Origin: CBDCFV01 sp965203835
GTDB taxonomy: Bacteria > Chloroflexota > Dehalococcoidia > Lucifugimonadales > UBA3495
Length of the DNA stretch: 64,000 bases
NCBI GenBank assembly: GCA_965203835.1
Contig: OZ241919.1
Span: 1,178,001 to 1,242,000, forward strand
Direction: 5' to 3'
Shown here piece by piece: positions 44,366 to 52,796 of this stretch; within the stretch, counting starts at the first letter, position 1; the number at the start of each line of letters is the position of its first letter. A model generated the notes under the pieces. It worked only from the letters and a program-made list of their open reading frames with translations, was not told the DNA's origin and did not search any database. A program made the translations under genes and the position numbers.

Positions 44366-45400
44366 ATGGAACGCTCGCAGACCGCCCGGTTGAAGCTCAG
44401 CGTCCTGGACCAGAGTCCGGTCTACCCCGGTGAGACCGCCGCCGACGCCTTTCGACACACCATACAACTGGCCCAGTGCGCCGAACGGTGGGGATATAAC
44501 CGGTTCTGGGTTACCGAGCACCACGGCTCCACAGGCGTCATGGGTTCCTCTCCAGAGGTGCTCATATCTCATCTGCTGGCTAAAACGGACCGCATCCGCG
44601 TGGGCTCCGGCGGGGTCATGCTTCAACACTACAGCCCATACAAGGTGGCGGAGAATTTCAACGTGCTTTCCTGCCTCGCCGGGGGCAGGGTGGACCTGGG
44701 AATTGGCGGCGGCCCCGGCGGTATGCCCAACTCGACCCGTGCGCTGCAACAGGACACCGGGCACGGCGCCAAGCCGTTCCACCAGAAGGTGTTGGAACTG
44801 CGAAGCTTCCTGCAAGACCGACTGGAGCAGGACCATCCCCTTTTTGGACTGCAAGCAAGTCCCGTGCCAACCCAACCGGCTGACCTGTTTGTATTGGGTA
44901 CGACGCCATCCAGCGCCGAAATGGCGGCAGGCCTTGGACTGCCCTACGTCTTCGCGCTGTTTCTCAACAACGACGAGGATGTAATGACCGAGGCGGTGCG
45001 GACGTATCGGGACAAGTTCGACCAGGCAAGCGGCAGCGGTGCCCAGGCCATGCTGGCGTTGCCCGTCATGGTGGCCGAAACCGACGAAGAAGCACAATCG
45101 TTCGCTTCGGGTCTCAAGCTGGTAAGAGTCCACATGGAAAGCGGGAGGACGGTGACCGTTTTTACCGTTGAAGCGGCGGAAGAGTTTCGCCGCCAGTCCG
45201 GAGAAAACTGCGACTTTGAGGTGCGGGACCTGGAAGTCATCCACGGCTCCAAAGAAACGGTGCGCCGTGAGTTGACTGTCATTCAGGGAAATTACCAAGT
45301 AGATGAAGTGTTTGTCGTGACCGCCATCCGTGACTTCGGGAAACGCCTCCTTTCGTACAAGCTGCTCAGTGAGGCGCTGCCTCAGACCCTCACCTCTTGA
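44366..45400 (+). CDS. Luciferase-like flavin-dependent monooxygenase (LLM, MsnO8-like)
   Basis: This 344-residue TIM-barrel flavoprotein of the bacterial luciferase superfamily starts LSVLDQSPVYPGETA, then has WVTEHHG and the flavin-site region RIRVGSGGVMLQHYSPYKVAE. It uses FMNH2 and O2 (or F420) to oxidise an organic substrate. I chose ATG 44366. It follows the selenoprotein gene by 10 bases and precedes a second monooxygenase by 20 bases, so all three are likely one transcript. The substrate is unknown. Confidence 0.87.
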   Translation: MERSQTARLKLSVLDQSPVYPGETAADAFRHTIQLAQCAERWGYNRFWVTEHHGSTGVMGSSPEVLISHLLAKTDRIRVGSGGVMLQHYSPYKVAENFNVLSCLAGGRVDLGIGGGPGGMPNSTRALQQDTGHGAKPFHQKVLELRSFLQDRLEQDHPLFGLQASPVPTQPADLFVLGTTPSSAEMAAGLGLPYVFALFLNNDEDVMTEAVRTYRDKFDQASGSGAQAMLALPVMVAETDEEAQSFASGLKLVRVHMESGRTVTVFTVEAAEEFRRQSGENCDFEVRDLEVIHGSKETVRRELTVIQGNYQVDEVFVVTAIRDFGKRLLSYKLLSEALPQTLTS

Positions 45401-45420
45401 AATTTGAGGTTAAGCCGAGA

Positions 45421-46752
45421 ATGAAGAAAGCCCGCATGATGCACCTTGGAGCGTTCTTTTCCGGGACGGGCAGCAACATGGCCTCTTGGCGGCATCCCAA
45501 CGCCGTACCGGACGGGCCGATAAACTTGGAATATTACGTAAATCTGACGAAGAAGGCGGAGGAAGCCAAGCTGGACTTCGTCTTTTTCGGCGACGGCCTG
45601 TACATCAGCGAAAAGTCCCATCCCATCTTCCTGAACCGGTTCGAGCCGCTGACCCTGCTGGCGGTGTTGGCGGCTCATACTTCCCACATCGGATTGGCGG
45701 CCACCCTGTCCACCACTTACAGCGACCCGTTCACCGTTGCCAGGCAGTTTGCCTCCATCGACCATATCAGCGGCGGACGCGCCGGTTGGAACATCGTGAC
45801 CTCTCCGTTGGAGGGGTCGGCCCTGAACTACAGCAAGCCAGAACATCCGGAGCACGACCTGCGGTACCGGATGGCTCACGAGTTCGTCGAAGTCACCAAG
45901 GGACTGTGGGACTCGTGGGAGGACGACGCTTTCGTGTTCGACAAGGAAAACAATGTCTTTTTCGACCCGGCCAAGATGCACCGACTGGACCACAAGGGCG
46001 AGTTTTTCTCGGTTCAGGGGCCGTTGAACATTGCCAGGTCCAGGCAGGGTAGGCCTGTGCTCATACAAGCCGGGGCGTCGGAAGCAGGAAAGGAGTTCGC
46101 CTCCCGCCATGCCGACGCCATCTTCGCCACCAACAGGTCCCTGGAAGACGCAAAGGGACTATACAAGGAAATCAAGGAACGGGCGGCCAAGCACGGCAGG
46201 AACCCAGACGAGGTCCTGATACTTCCGGGGTGCGCACCCATAGTCGGCGAAACATCCGAAGTGGCCGACCGGAAATACGAGCAAATATCCAACCTGGTCA
46301 GCATGACCGACGCACTCAATTACTTGGGCCGATACTTCAACGACATCGACTTCACCCAATTCGAGTTGGACGCGCCGTTTCCCGAACTGGGCGATTTCGC
46401 GCGCAACGGCTGGGAAAGCGCGACGGATAGGATCAAGGAGGTTGCGCGGGAGCAGGGCTTGACGCTGCGACAGGTGGCGCTCCGGGAGACTACCTCCAGG
46501 CACGCCTACATAGGCACCCCGACCCACGTAGCGGACACCATGCAGCTATGGTTCGAGGAGAGGGCCGCCGACGGGTTCATGGTGAACAATTCCGTGTTGC
46601 CAGACGGGTTCACCGAGTTCGTCGACGAGGTCGTGCCGCTGCTAAAAGAGCGGGGACTGTTCCGCGCCGAGTACGAAGACGACACCTTCCACGGCAACCT
46701 GGGCTTATCGATTCCCCCAAATCGTTACGCCGCCGGCAAAGCAATTCGATAA
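45421..46752 (+). CDS. NtaA/SnaA/DszA-type flavin monooxygenase
   Basis: This 443-residue member of the two-component FMNH2-dependent monooxygenases acts on compounds such as nitrilotriacetate or dibenzothiophene sulfone. Signatures are GTGSNMASWRHP, ISGGRAGWNIVTSP, FFSVQGPLNIARS and PVLIQAGASEAG. The ATG at 45421 has GAGG upstream; the open frame starts 8 codons earlier without support. No flavin reductase is next to it. Together with the LLM gene it suggests oxidative breakdown of a methylated amine, sulfur or heterocyclic compound. The choice among these is open. Confidence 0.88.
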   Translation: MKKARMMHLGAFFSGTGSNMASWRHPNAVPDGPINLEYYVNLTKKAEEAKLDFVFFGDGLYISEKSHPIFLNRFEPLTLLAVLAAHTSHIGLAATLSTTYSDPFTVARQFASIDHISGGRAGWNIVTSPLEGSALNYSKPEHPEHDLRYRMAHEFVEVTKGLWDSWEDDAFVFDKENNVFFDPAKMHRLDHKGEFFSVQGPLNIARSRQGRPVLIQAGASEAGKEFASRHADAIFATNRSLEDAKGLYKEIKERAAKHGRNPDEVLILPGCAPIVGETSEVADRKYEQISNLVSMTDALNYLGRYFNDIDFTQFELDAPFPELGDFARNGWESATDRIKEVAREQGLTLRQVALRETTSRHAYIGTPTHVADTMQLWFEERAADGFMVNNSVLPDGFTEFVDEVVPLLKERGLFRAEYEDDTFHGNLGLSIPPNRYAAGKAIR

Positions 46753-46753
46753 C

Positions 46754-47080
46754 CTACGGCCCTACGTGGGCTGTCACCGTCCTCAATCTGTCTGCAAGGC
46801 GGTCCTCGGCAACTTCCAGATCGTACTGGCTTTGCAACCCCATCCAGAACGTTGCGGAATTCCCGAAGAAGCGGGAAAACAGCAGGGCCGTTTCAGCCGT
46901 GATTGACCGCTCACCATGCACAATGGAATGAATCCGGCGGGCATCGACGCCAATAGCCTTGGCCAGCCGGTACTGAGTGACGTTCATCGGTAGAAGAAAC
47001 TCTTCATTGAGGATTTCCCCCGGGTGTATAGGGGGAAGCCTTTCCTGAGCGTGTGTCATGTTCTCCTCAGTCATGGTCAT
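46754..47080 (-). CDS. higA: HigA-type antitoxin (XRE domain)
   Basis: This antitoxin of about 108 residues has the HigA pattern PPIHPGEILNEEFLLPMNVT, then a Cro/C1-type helix-turn-helix (YRLAKAIGVDARRIHSIVHG) and AETALLFSRFFGNSATFWMGL. ATG 47080 is chosen; ATG 47059, with GAGGAG close upstream, is also possible. It follows higB on the minus strand and should bind HigB and the operon promoter. Confidence 0.9.
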   Translation of the reverse strand: MTMTEENMTHAQERLPPIHPGEILNEEFLLPMNVTQYRLAKAIGVDARRIHSIVHGERSITAETALLFSRFFGNSATFWMGLQSQYDLEVAEDRLADRLRTVTAHVGP

Positions 47081-47100
47081 GTCTCTGTCCTGGTTTCGCG

Positions 47101-47382
47101 TCAATGGTAGTCCACTATCTCCACTTGATAGGCGCTTCCTTCGCTCCAGACAAAGCAGATACGCCACTGGTCGTTGATACGGATACTGTACTGTCCATCC
47201 CGATTACCTGATAAGGCTTCCAGCCGATTTCCGGGAGGCGTCCTCAGATCATTCAAGTCACTGGCATTGTTAAGCACCATCAATTTAGCCTGTGCCCGGC
47301 GTTGGATGTACTCGGGGAATTTTCCGACACGTCGACGTTCAGCAACCGCCTGAGTGTCACGGTCCCGATAACTCTTTATCAC
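47101..47382 (-). CDS. higB: HigB-type RNase toxin (RelE superfamily)
   Basis: This 93-residue toxin starts at GTG 47382. Conserved segments KLMVLNNASDLNDLRTPPGN, YSIRINDQWRICFVW and VEIVDYH match HigB of the plasmid Rts1 type. These cleave mRNA on the ribosome. The predicted transcription start coincides with the GTG, so the mRNA appears leaderless. Toxin-first order with higA downstream is normal for higBA. Confidence 0.9.
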   Translation of the reverse strand: MIKSYRDRDTQAVAERRRVGKFPEYIQRRAQAKLMVLNNASDLNDLRTPPGNRLEALSGNRDGQYSIRINDQWRICFVWSEGSAYQVEIVDYH

Positions 47383-47388
47383 GCGCCA

Positions 47389-47417
47389 ATAGTAGTATAA
47401 TACACTAATAGTGTCAA
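47389..47417 (-). promoter_or_regulatory. higBA promoter
   Basis: On the minus strand TTGACA (47417-47412), a 17-base spacer and TACTAT (47394-47389) form a near-consensus sigma70 promoter. The -10 ends six bases before the GTG start of higB. Confidence 0.75.
47402..47414. promoter_or_regulatory. Candidate HigA operator
   Basis: ACACTAATAGTGT is a perfect inverted repeat with 6-bp arms. It overlaps the -35 and spacer of the higBA promoter, where the HigA repressor would block RNA polymerase. Confidence 0.6.
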
Positions 47418-47420
47418 GCG

Positions 47421-48641
47421 CTATGAGTCAAAGTTAACCGCATCTTCCCTTCGAACACGCCGTACCGAGTACATACCGACCACCAGCACGAGGACAACGC
47501 CCACTCCCGCAGCAACCGATGCGCCTCCAGCAAGCCACCTCGAGAACCGCTTCGGGTTGACCTCGGTTACCGAACCGACAAACTCCTCGCTGACCAGGAC
47601 CCGGCCATCGACAACCGCAATGGACGTGGGAGAGACCAGCCCTTCGGCCACCACCGAGATAACGCCGTCTTCCCAGCGTACTACCCTCCCCGGAATCTCT
47701 GCCGCCCGGCGGTGGCCCAACTCCTGGACCAATTTCAGCATGTCCGTGCTGAACTCCGTTACCAGCATCCCTCCTTTTCCGTCGAAGACCAGGTCGGTGG
47801 CCACCGAGAATCCCTTGGCGAACACTTCCGCCTCTCCCGGGTCCATGGCGTCGCCGTCGCCGTTGGCATCAGCCAAACGGTATACACGGGCTTCGCCCTT
47901 GGGGTACGGGTGGCCGGTGAAAGTGGCTACGTAAAGGGCGTCGTCGGGGCCGAGGGCTATACCCGTCGGCACCGCTTCGATCTCTATAAGGCCCGCCGGT
48001 CCTTGAACGTCTCTCTTGGGGAAAACCATGTAGTCGAAGATGCCCCCTGCTTCGGAGACATACAGAACGGAATTAACACCGGCGTCGCTGACGAAGAATC
48101 CTCCGTTTGGCGCTACTACCAAGTCATAAGGATTGGTCATCCGGGTGGTTGAAAAGCCAAAGGGGCCTATTCCTCCGGCTAACTTCTCCGGCTCACCGCC
48201 CGGCTCCAAACGGTACAGGGTGGAAAAGTCCCTGATCCGGGAAACACCACCCCCGTGATGGGGCTCCCCCACGACATAGTAATAGGCTTGCTCATGCCAA
48301 ACGGCCGACGAAACGCCGATGGGATAGTCGCCGCTGGGGCCTCCGAAGGTGGCCGGCAATCCAGCGGCGACTTCCTTTACCTCGCCATTCAGGTTAGTCC
48401 GTAGTAGTCTGCCGCCCAACACTTCCGAGACCAGCAGTTGGTCCCCCTCCAATGTGGTGAGACCGCGGGGGGACTTCAATCCGGTCAGGATGGGCGCGCT
48501 CGGCATCTTTATCGCATTCAGCCACAAATATACGAGGAATAGTGTCAACAGCCCGATTACGCAGGCTGCGGAAAGAATCCTGCCGGATGGCATAAAAGAC
48601 CTCTGTGGCCTCCGTGCTTCCTTTGCCTTCTCCTCGTTCAA
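47421..48641 (-). CDS. ScyD/ScyE-like beta-propeller, membrane-anchored
   Basis: This 406-residue protein has an N-terminal transmembrane or signal segment (about residues 20-42) and a six-bladed NHL/SMP-30-like propeller (about 45-370). It contains repeats such as GLKSPRGLTTLEGDQLLVSE, NPYDLVVAPNGGFFVSDAG and ATDLVFDGKGGMLVTEFS. A C-terminal helix (about 372-396) is followed by a basic tail. ScyD/ScyE-like proteins are known from cyanobacterial sheath-pigment clusters, but the fold is widespread. It is monocistronic and its role here is unknown. Confidence 0.8.
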   Translation of the reverse strand: MNEEKAKEARRPQRSFMPSGRILSAACVIGLLTLFLVYLWLNAIKMPSAPILTGLKSPRGLTTLEGDQLLVSEVLGGRLLRTNLNGEVKEVAAGLPATFGGPSGDYPIGVSSAVWHEQAYYYVVGEPHHGGGVSRIRDFSTLYRLEPGGEPEKLAGGIGPFGFSTTRMTNPYDLVVAPNGGFFVSDAGVNSVLYVSEAGGIFDYMVFPKRDVQGPAGLIEIEAVPTGIALGPDDALYVATFTGHPYPKGEARVYRLADANGDGDAMDPGEAEVFAKGFSVATDLVFDGKGGMLVTEFSTDMLKLVQELGHRRAAEIPGRVVRWEDGVISVVAEGLVSPTSIAVVDGRVLVSEEFVGSVTEVNPKRFSRWLAGGASVAAGVGVVLVLVVGMYSVRRVRREDAVNFDS

Positions 48642-48763
48642 TGGACCCTGGTCAAGAATAAAAAGTATCGTGCCGGCATAGCCAGTATGTCCCTAGCGCA
48701 CCAGGTTGTATAGTGTATACTGATTGCCAATTGCTGGCCGGCAGCGGCGTTGGAGAAGACCTT

Positions 48764-49969
48764 GTGACAGCCAAAGTTCAAGTGGACAACGTCTACAAAA
48801 TCTTCGGCCCATCTCCCGACAAGGGCTTAGTGCTTGCGGAACAAGGAGCAACCAGGGAGGATATCCTCAACGAGACCGGCAACGTGGTCGCAGTAGCCGA
48901 GGCTTCCTTTGACGTGAATCAGGGTGAGATATTCATGGTCATGGGCCTCTCCGGATCGGGGAAATCCACGCTCATCCGGTGCGTCAACCGCCTCATTTCT
49001 CCTACCGCCGGGCGGGTCTTCGTAGACGAGGAAGACGTGACTATCGCCGACGGCCAGCAACTCAGGGAAATCCGCCGCAACAAGATGGGCATGGTGTTCC
49101 AACATTTTGCCCTGTTCCCCCACAAGACCGTTGCTGAAAACGTGCAGTACGGCCTGAAGGTGCAGGGAGTCACCTCCCAGGAACGCCAGGAGAAAGCTCT
49201 TGAGGCGTTGGAGGTGGTGGGGCTTGGCGGTTGGGGTGATTACTACCCTCACAACCTCAGCGGCGGTATGCAGCAAAGGGTGGGCTTGGCAAGAGCGTTA
49301 GCCAAAGACCCGGAGATACTGTTGATGGACGAGGCGTTCAGCGCCCTAGACCCTCTCATACGCCGCGAGATGCAGGACGAATTGCTGGAATTGCAACGCA
49401 CCGTCCACAAGACCATCATCTTCATCACCCACGACCTGAGCGAGGCCCTGAAGCTCGGCGACCATGTTGCGGTGATGAAGGACGGGCGTATCGTCCAAAT
49501 AGGCTCTCCTCAGAACATCGTGTCCGAACCCGCCGACGACTACGTAGCTGCTTTCACGCAAGACGTGGACCGGGGCCGCGTGTTCACCGTTGGGTCCATC
49601 ATCAGGGGAATCGAACCTCTGCTTGAACGGGAAGACACGGTTGAGACGGCCCTGTCACGTATGCGTGAGGACAATCTTGACGCGCTGCACGTGGTTGACG
49701 AGGACTCCAAGCCGGTGGGCATTGTTACCCGGCAGGCAGCGGGCGCGGCCACCCGGGAAGGCGTCCGGGACCTTGGACGGGTAATCAACACCGAATACCC
49801 AGCCACCGGCGCGTCGGAAACCTTGGTGGACGTGTATGATCTTGCCGCTTCCGGCCTGCCCATAGCGGTGATAGACGAAGATGGTGCTCTGATAGGCGTG
49901 GTAGACGCAATGGACATGATTGCCAACCTTACCCCCGACACCGACATGGAACCCATTAAAGTGATGTAG
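48764..49969 (+). CDS. proV: Glycine betaine/proline ABC transporter ATPase
   Basis: This ATPase of about 401 residues has Walker A GLSGSGKST, Q-loop VFQHFALFPHKT, signature LSGGMQQRVGLARAL, Walker B ILLMDEAFSALD and a C-terminal pair of CBS domains (about 270-390). CBS domains in ProV/OpuAA sense ionic strength. GTG 48764 with GGAG upstream is the likely start; the open frame reaches back to 48713. TATACT at 48716-48721 and TATAGT just before it could be a -10 of an osmotically regulated promoter. First gene of proVWX. Confidence 0.92.
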   Translation: MTAKVQVDNVYKIFGPSPDKGLVLAEQGATREDILNETGNVVAVAEASFDVNQGEIFMVMGLSGSGKSTLIRCVNRLISPTAGRVFVDEEDVTIADGQQLREIRRNKMGMVFQHFALFPHKTVAENVQYGLKVQGVTSQERQEKALEALEVVGLGGWGDYYPHNLSGGMQQRVGLARALAKDPEILLMDEAFSALDPLIRREMQDELLELQRTVHKTIIFITHDLSEALKLGDHVAVMKDGRIVQIGSPQNIVSEPADDYVAAFTQDVDRGRVFTVGSIIRGIEPLLEREDTVETALSRMREDNLDALHVVDEDSKPVGIVTRQAAGAATREGVRDLGRVINTEYPATGASETLVDVYDLAASGLPIAVIDEDGALIGVVDAMDMIANLTPDTDMEPIKVM

Positions 49970-50052
49970 CCAGGGACATGCGGCGGAGCGTGGAACCCCG
50001 CTGCAGAAACGGACTTCCCGCAGCTAGCCGCATGGCATGAGGAGGGCACGTT

Positions 50053-51036
50053 ATCCCAAACCCGTTTGACTACTACACTATTCCTCTGGAACAGTGGATT
50101 GACATCTTCGTCAAGTGGGTGCGCCAGTACCGCAATGTGTTCGAGACGGTCATCAAGGACCCTGTCGACATCGTGCTGGACGGCATCCAGTGGTTTCTCG
50201 TTTGGCTGCATCCGGTAGTGTTCCTGGTACTGCTCGGCTTCATCGCTTGGCGCATCGCGGGGTGGCGCGTAGCGGCGTTCAGCGTCGTCGCCATGACTTT
50301 CCTCGGCTTCCTGGACCTGTGGACCCTCACGATGGAGACACTGGCTACCGTGTTATGCGCGCTGGCCTTCTGCGCCGCAGTGGGATTGCCGCTGGGCGTC
50401 ATTGCCGCCCGCAATGACAAGTTCGAGGCGATAATCCGTCCGGTGCTGGATGTAATGCAGACCATCCCAACCTTCGTTTACTTGGTGCCGGTTGCGATGC
50501 TGATAGGCATCGGCGCCGTCCCCGGCGTAATCGCCACCATTGTGTTCGCCCTGCCGCCCGTAATCCGGCTTACCAACCTGGGAATCCGGCAGGTGCCGCT
50601 CGACGTAGTAGAAGCGTCTTACGCCTTTGGCTCCACGTCCTGGCAAACCCTGAAGGACGTGCAAGTCCCCTTGGCGATGCGCACCATCATGGCCGGCATG
50701 AACCAGACGTTATTGCTGTCTTTATCCATGGTCGTAATCGCTTCCATAATCGGCGCCGACGGGCTGGGCCGTCCGGTGCGCCAAGGCCTCAACAACCTGC
50801 AACCGGGGCTGGCCGCGGTAGGCGGCGTTGGCATTGTCGTCTTGGCGATAGTCCTGGACCGTATTACACAGGCCCTGGGGCGTGGAAACCCCGGCGGAGG
50901 GCAAGGCGCGCTGTTAAGGATTTTAACAACCTTTTTCGGGTCACGGAGAATACCCGACCCCTTGCCGGACCCGTCATCTACCGGGAATGTTCCATCCGAA
51001 GAAACAACCTCCCCTCGGGAAGAGGCGACCCGCTAG
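50053..51036 (+). CDS. proW: Glycine betaine/proline ABC permease
   Basis: This permease of about 327 residues has the core EAA loop RQVPLDVVEASYAFGSTSWQ and MNQTLLLSLSMVVIASIIGADG, typical of ProW/OpuAB. An AGGAGGG ribosome-binding site lies about 7 bases before ATC at 50053 (IPNPFDYYTIPLEQWID follows, a credible ProW N-terminus). There is no ATG or GTG there, and a stop lies just upstream at 50038. GTG at 50119 is the first standard start but would be poorly spaced from any Shine-Dalgarno. Non-AUG initiation is therefore proposed. Confidence 0.85.
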   Translation: MPNPFDYYTIPLEQWIDIFVKWVRQYRNVFETVIKDPVDIVLDGIQWFLVWLHPVVFLVLLGFIAWRIAGWRVAAFSVVAMTFLGFLDLWTLTMETLATVLCALAFCAAVGLPLGVIAARNDKFEAIIRPVLDVMQTIPTFVYLVPVAMLIGIGAVPGVIATIVFALPPVIRLTNLGIRQVPLDVVEASYAFGSTSWQTLKDVQVPLAMRTIMAGMNQTLLLSLSMVVIASIIGADGLGRPVRQGLNNLQPGLAAVGGVGIVVLAIVLDRITQALGRGNPGGGQGALLRILTTFFGSRRIPDPLPDPSSTGNVPSEETTSPREEATR

Positions 51037-51046
51037 GCACCCCCCT

Positions 51047-51088
51047 CCCGTCTTTCCCGCGAAGGCGGGAAACACGCCGGGGGCAAGC
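51047..51088. repeat. Palindromic element, intergenic copy (42 bp)
   Basis: CCCGTCTTTCCCGCGAAGG, then CGGGAAACACGCCGGGGGCAAGC. The stem TTTCCCGC/GCGGGAAA has a GAAG loop. It lies just after proW. Confidence 0.85.
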
Positions 51089-51202
51089 TATTTGGGTGCG
51101 CGGGGAGAAACCTTGTTGGAAGTCAGGAGGTGAATCTGGAAAATTAGTCACCCGCCCCGTCGCCACGGGCCCAAGCTACCCGTCTCCACGGGCACATGCC
51201 TT

Positions 51203-51244
51203 CCCGTCTTTCCCGCGAAGGCGGGAAACCCGCCGGGGGCAGGC
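51203..51244. repeat. Palindromic element, intergenic consensus copy (42 bp)
   Basis: This differs from the 51047 copy only at the end (ACCCGCCGGGGGCAGGC). A shorter CCGTCTCCACGGG remnant precedes it at about 51179. The 51037-51324 gap between proW and proX holds only these repeats and the proX leader. Confidence 0.85.
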
Positions 51245-51324
51245 CCTTGGGGTATGACGCAGTGAGGCGGATGTCCTCAACGCATATTCAAACAAATCTT
51301 GCAACAACACTTGAGAGGCTTGAC

Positions 51325-52662
51325 ATGCAACTGAAAACGTTCCCCTTCTGTCTTACCCGCGCAGGCGGGTATCTCCTTGGGGCAGGCTTGAGGCCGGCGC
51401 TTCTTGCCAGCGCCGTCATGGTTCTTCTCATGGTATTTGCCGCCTGCGCCACCGCGGCGGAGCCGCAGATCGTGGAAAAAGAGGTTATCGTAGAGAAGGA
51501 AGTCATCAAGGAAGTGCCGGTAGAGAAGCAGGTAGTGGTGGAAAGAGAGGTCCAGGTACCGGTCGAAAAAGAAGTAGCTGTTGAAATCGAGAAGATAAAA
51601 GAAGTCCCTGTCGAAGTGCCCGTTGAGGTCGAGAAAATAGTAGAAAAAGAGGTCGTCAAAGAGGTTGTGAAAGAGGTCCTTGTGGCCCCGCCGCCCTTGG
51701 CCATGCCGGGGAAGGGAATTGAGGTTAATCCGGCGCGCGCCAACTGGAACACCGGCTACTTCCAGGAAGCCCTATACAGCTTGGCTTTGGAGGAATTGGG
51801 CTACGACGTTCAGGACCACCAGGAATTGGACAACGCCATCTTCTACTTGGCTGTGGCTCAGGGGGACGTGGACTTCTGGGCCAATGCTTGGTTCCCGCTG
51901 CACAGCCAGTTCGAGGAAACATGGTCCCAAGGAGCTGAGATAGCCGGGACCGTGATTCAGAGCGGTGGAATGCAAGGTTATCTGGTGGACAAAGCCTCGG
52001 TGGAAAAATTCGGCATCACTACGCTGGCCGACTTCTCCAATGCGGAAGTTAAAGAAGCCTTCGACCACGACGGCGACGGCAAGGCGGACCTCTATGGTTG
52101 CTCCGACGGCTGGGGTTGCAACAAGGTCATCGAGCACCAGATCCCGGCGTTCGAACTGTCCGACCACATCAACCACAACACCGCAGCCTACAACGCCATG
52201 TTTGCCGACGTGAAATCCCGCTACGAAAACGGTGATTCCGTCCTTTATTACACTTGGGCCCCCAACTCCACGCTGACCAAAGGGTTTGGATTGGTGCCAG
52301 GGTCCGACGTCATCTGGATCGAGGTGCCCAGCTTCGCCCATCCGGCGATCACCGACGAGTCCAACGTAATGATTCCCGGCGTCGAAGGGTGTGTCGGAGG
52401 CAACGACCCGTGCTTCATGGGCTTCGCAGCCAACGATATCCAGGTCGTCGCCAACAGCGAGTTCCTGGATGAGAACCCCGCTGCGGCGAAGCTCTTCGAG
52501 GTAATGCACCTCTCGCTGGGAGACGTGCTGGCCCAGAACAACCGCATGGCCGCCGGCGAGGACTCCCAGGAAGACATCGACAAGCATGCCAGGGAGTGGG
52601 CGGCAATTAACGCCGACGTCTGGAACAGCTGGCTGGACCAAGCGAGAAGAGCCGCCAAGTAA
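51325..52662 (+). CDS. proX: Glycine betaine-binding lipoprotein with VEKEV stalk and an inserted repeat in its signal peptide
   Basis: This 445-residue ProX-type binding protein starts at ATG 51325 with GAGAGG upstream. The signal ends FAAC (Cys41), followed by a Glu/Lys/Val stalk to about residue 125. The binding domain begins near NWNTGYFQEALYSLALEELG. Residues 7-21 (PFCLTRAGGYLLGAG) are a 45-bp palindromic element: the paralogue at 53761 reads MPLNTF-LRP with no insert where this reads MQLKTF-insert-LRP. The hydrophobic core remains, so export should still work. It follows proW, with 288 bases of repeats between. Confidence 0.92.
   Translation: MQLKTFPFCLTRAGGYLLGAGLRPALLASAVMVLLMVFAACATAAEPQIVEKEVIVEKEVIKEVPVEKQVVVEREVQVPVEKEVAVEIEKIKEVPVEVPVEVEKIVEKEVVKEVVKEVLVAPPPLAMPGKGIEVNPARANWNTGYFQEALYSLALEELGYDVQDHQELDNAIFYLAVAQGDVDFWANAWFPLHSQFEETWSQGAEIAGTVIQSGGMQGYLVDKASVEKFGITTLADFSNAEVKEAFDHDGDGKADLYGCSDGWGCNKVIEHQIPAFELSDHINHNTAAYNAMFADVKSRYENGDSVLYYTWAPNSTLTKGFGLVPGSDVIWIEVPSFAHPAITDESNVMIPGVEGCVGGNDPCFMGFAANDIQVVANSEFLDENPAAAKLFEVMHLSLGDVLAQNNRMAAGEDSQEDIDKHAREWAAINADVWNSWLDQARRAAK
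51343..51387. repeat. 45-bp palindromic element inserted in frame in proX
   Basis: The insert contains GTCTTACCCGCGCAGGCGGG and ends GGGGCAGGC, close to the 42-bp consensus. Its boundaries are fixed by alignment to the second proX gene, whose codons 6 and 7 are contiguous. Confidence 0.85.
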
Positions 52663-52690
52663 GGCTCAGCGAACTCCAAGTCAAAGGTCA

Positions 52691-52718
52691 GGAGGGGCGG
52701 GGAATTCCCGGCCCCTCC
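52691..52718 (+). terminator. Rho-independent terminator after proX
   Basis: GGAGGGGC (52691-52698) pairs with GCCCCTCC (52711-52718), with an inner GGGAATTCCC palindrome, followed by TTATAATTT. It should end the proVWX transcript before the methyltransferase gene. Confidence 0.82.
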
Positions 52719-52796
52719 TTATAATTTGCAGTCCTCTCTTAAAACCTGACTTCACGAATGCGGCCATGAGAGCCGCTTGGAAGGAGAGCAGTCTAT

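Noticed and set aside
51196..51324. An upstream start for proX
   Set aside because: The extra 43 residues are translated palindromic repeat and leader; ATG 51325 has the Shine-Dalgarno and aligns with the paralogue.
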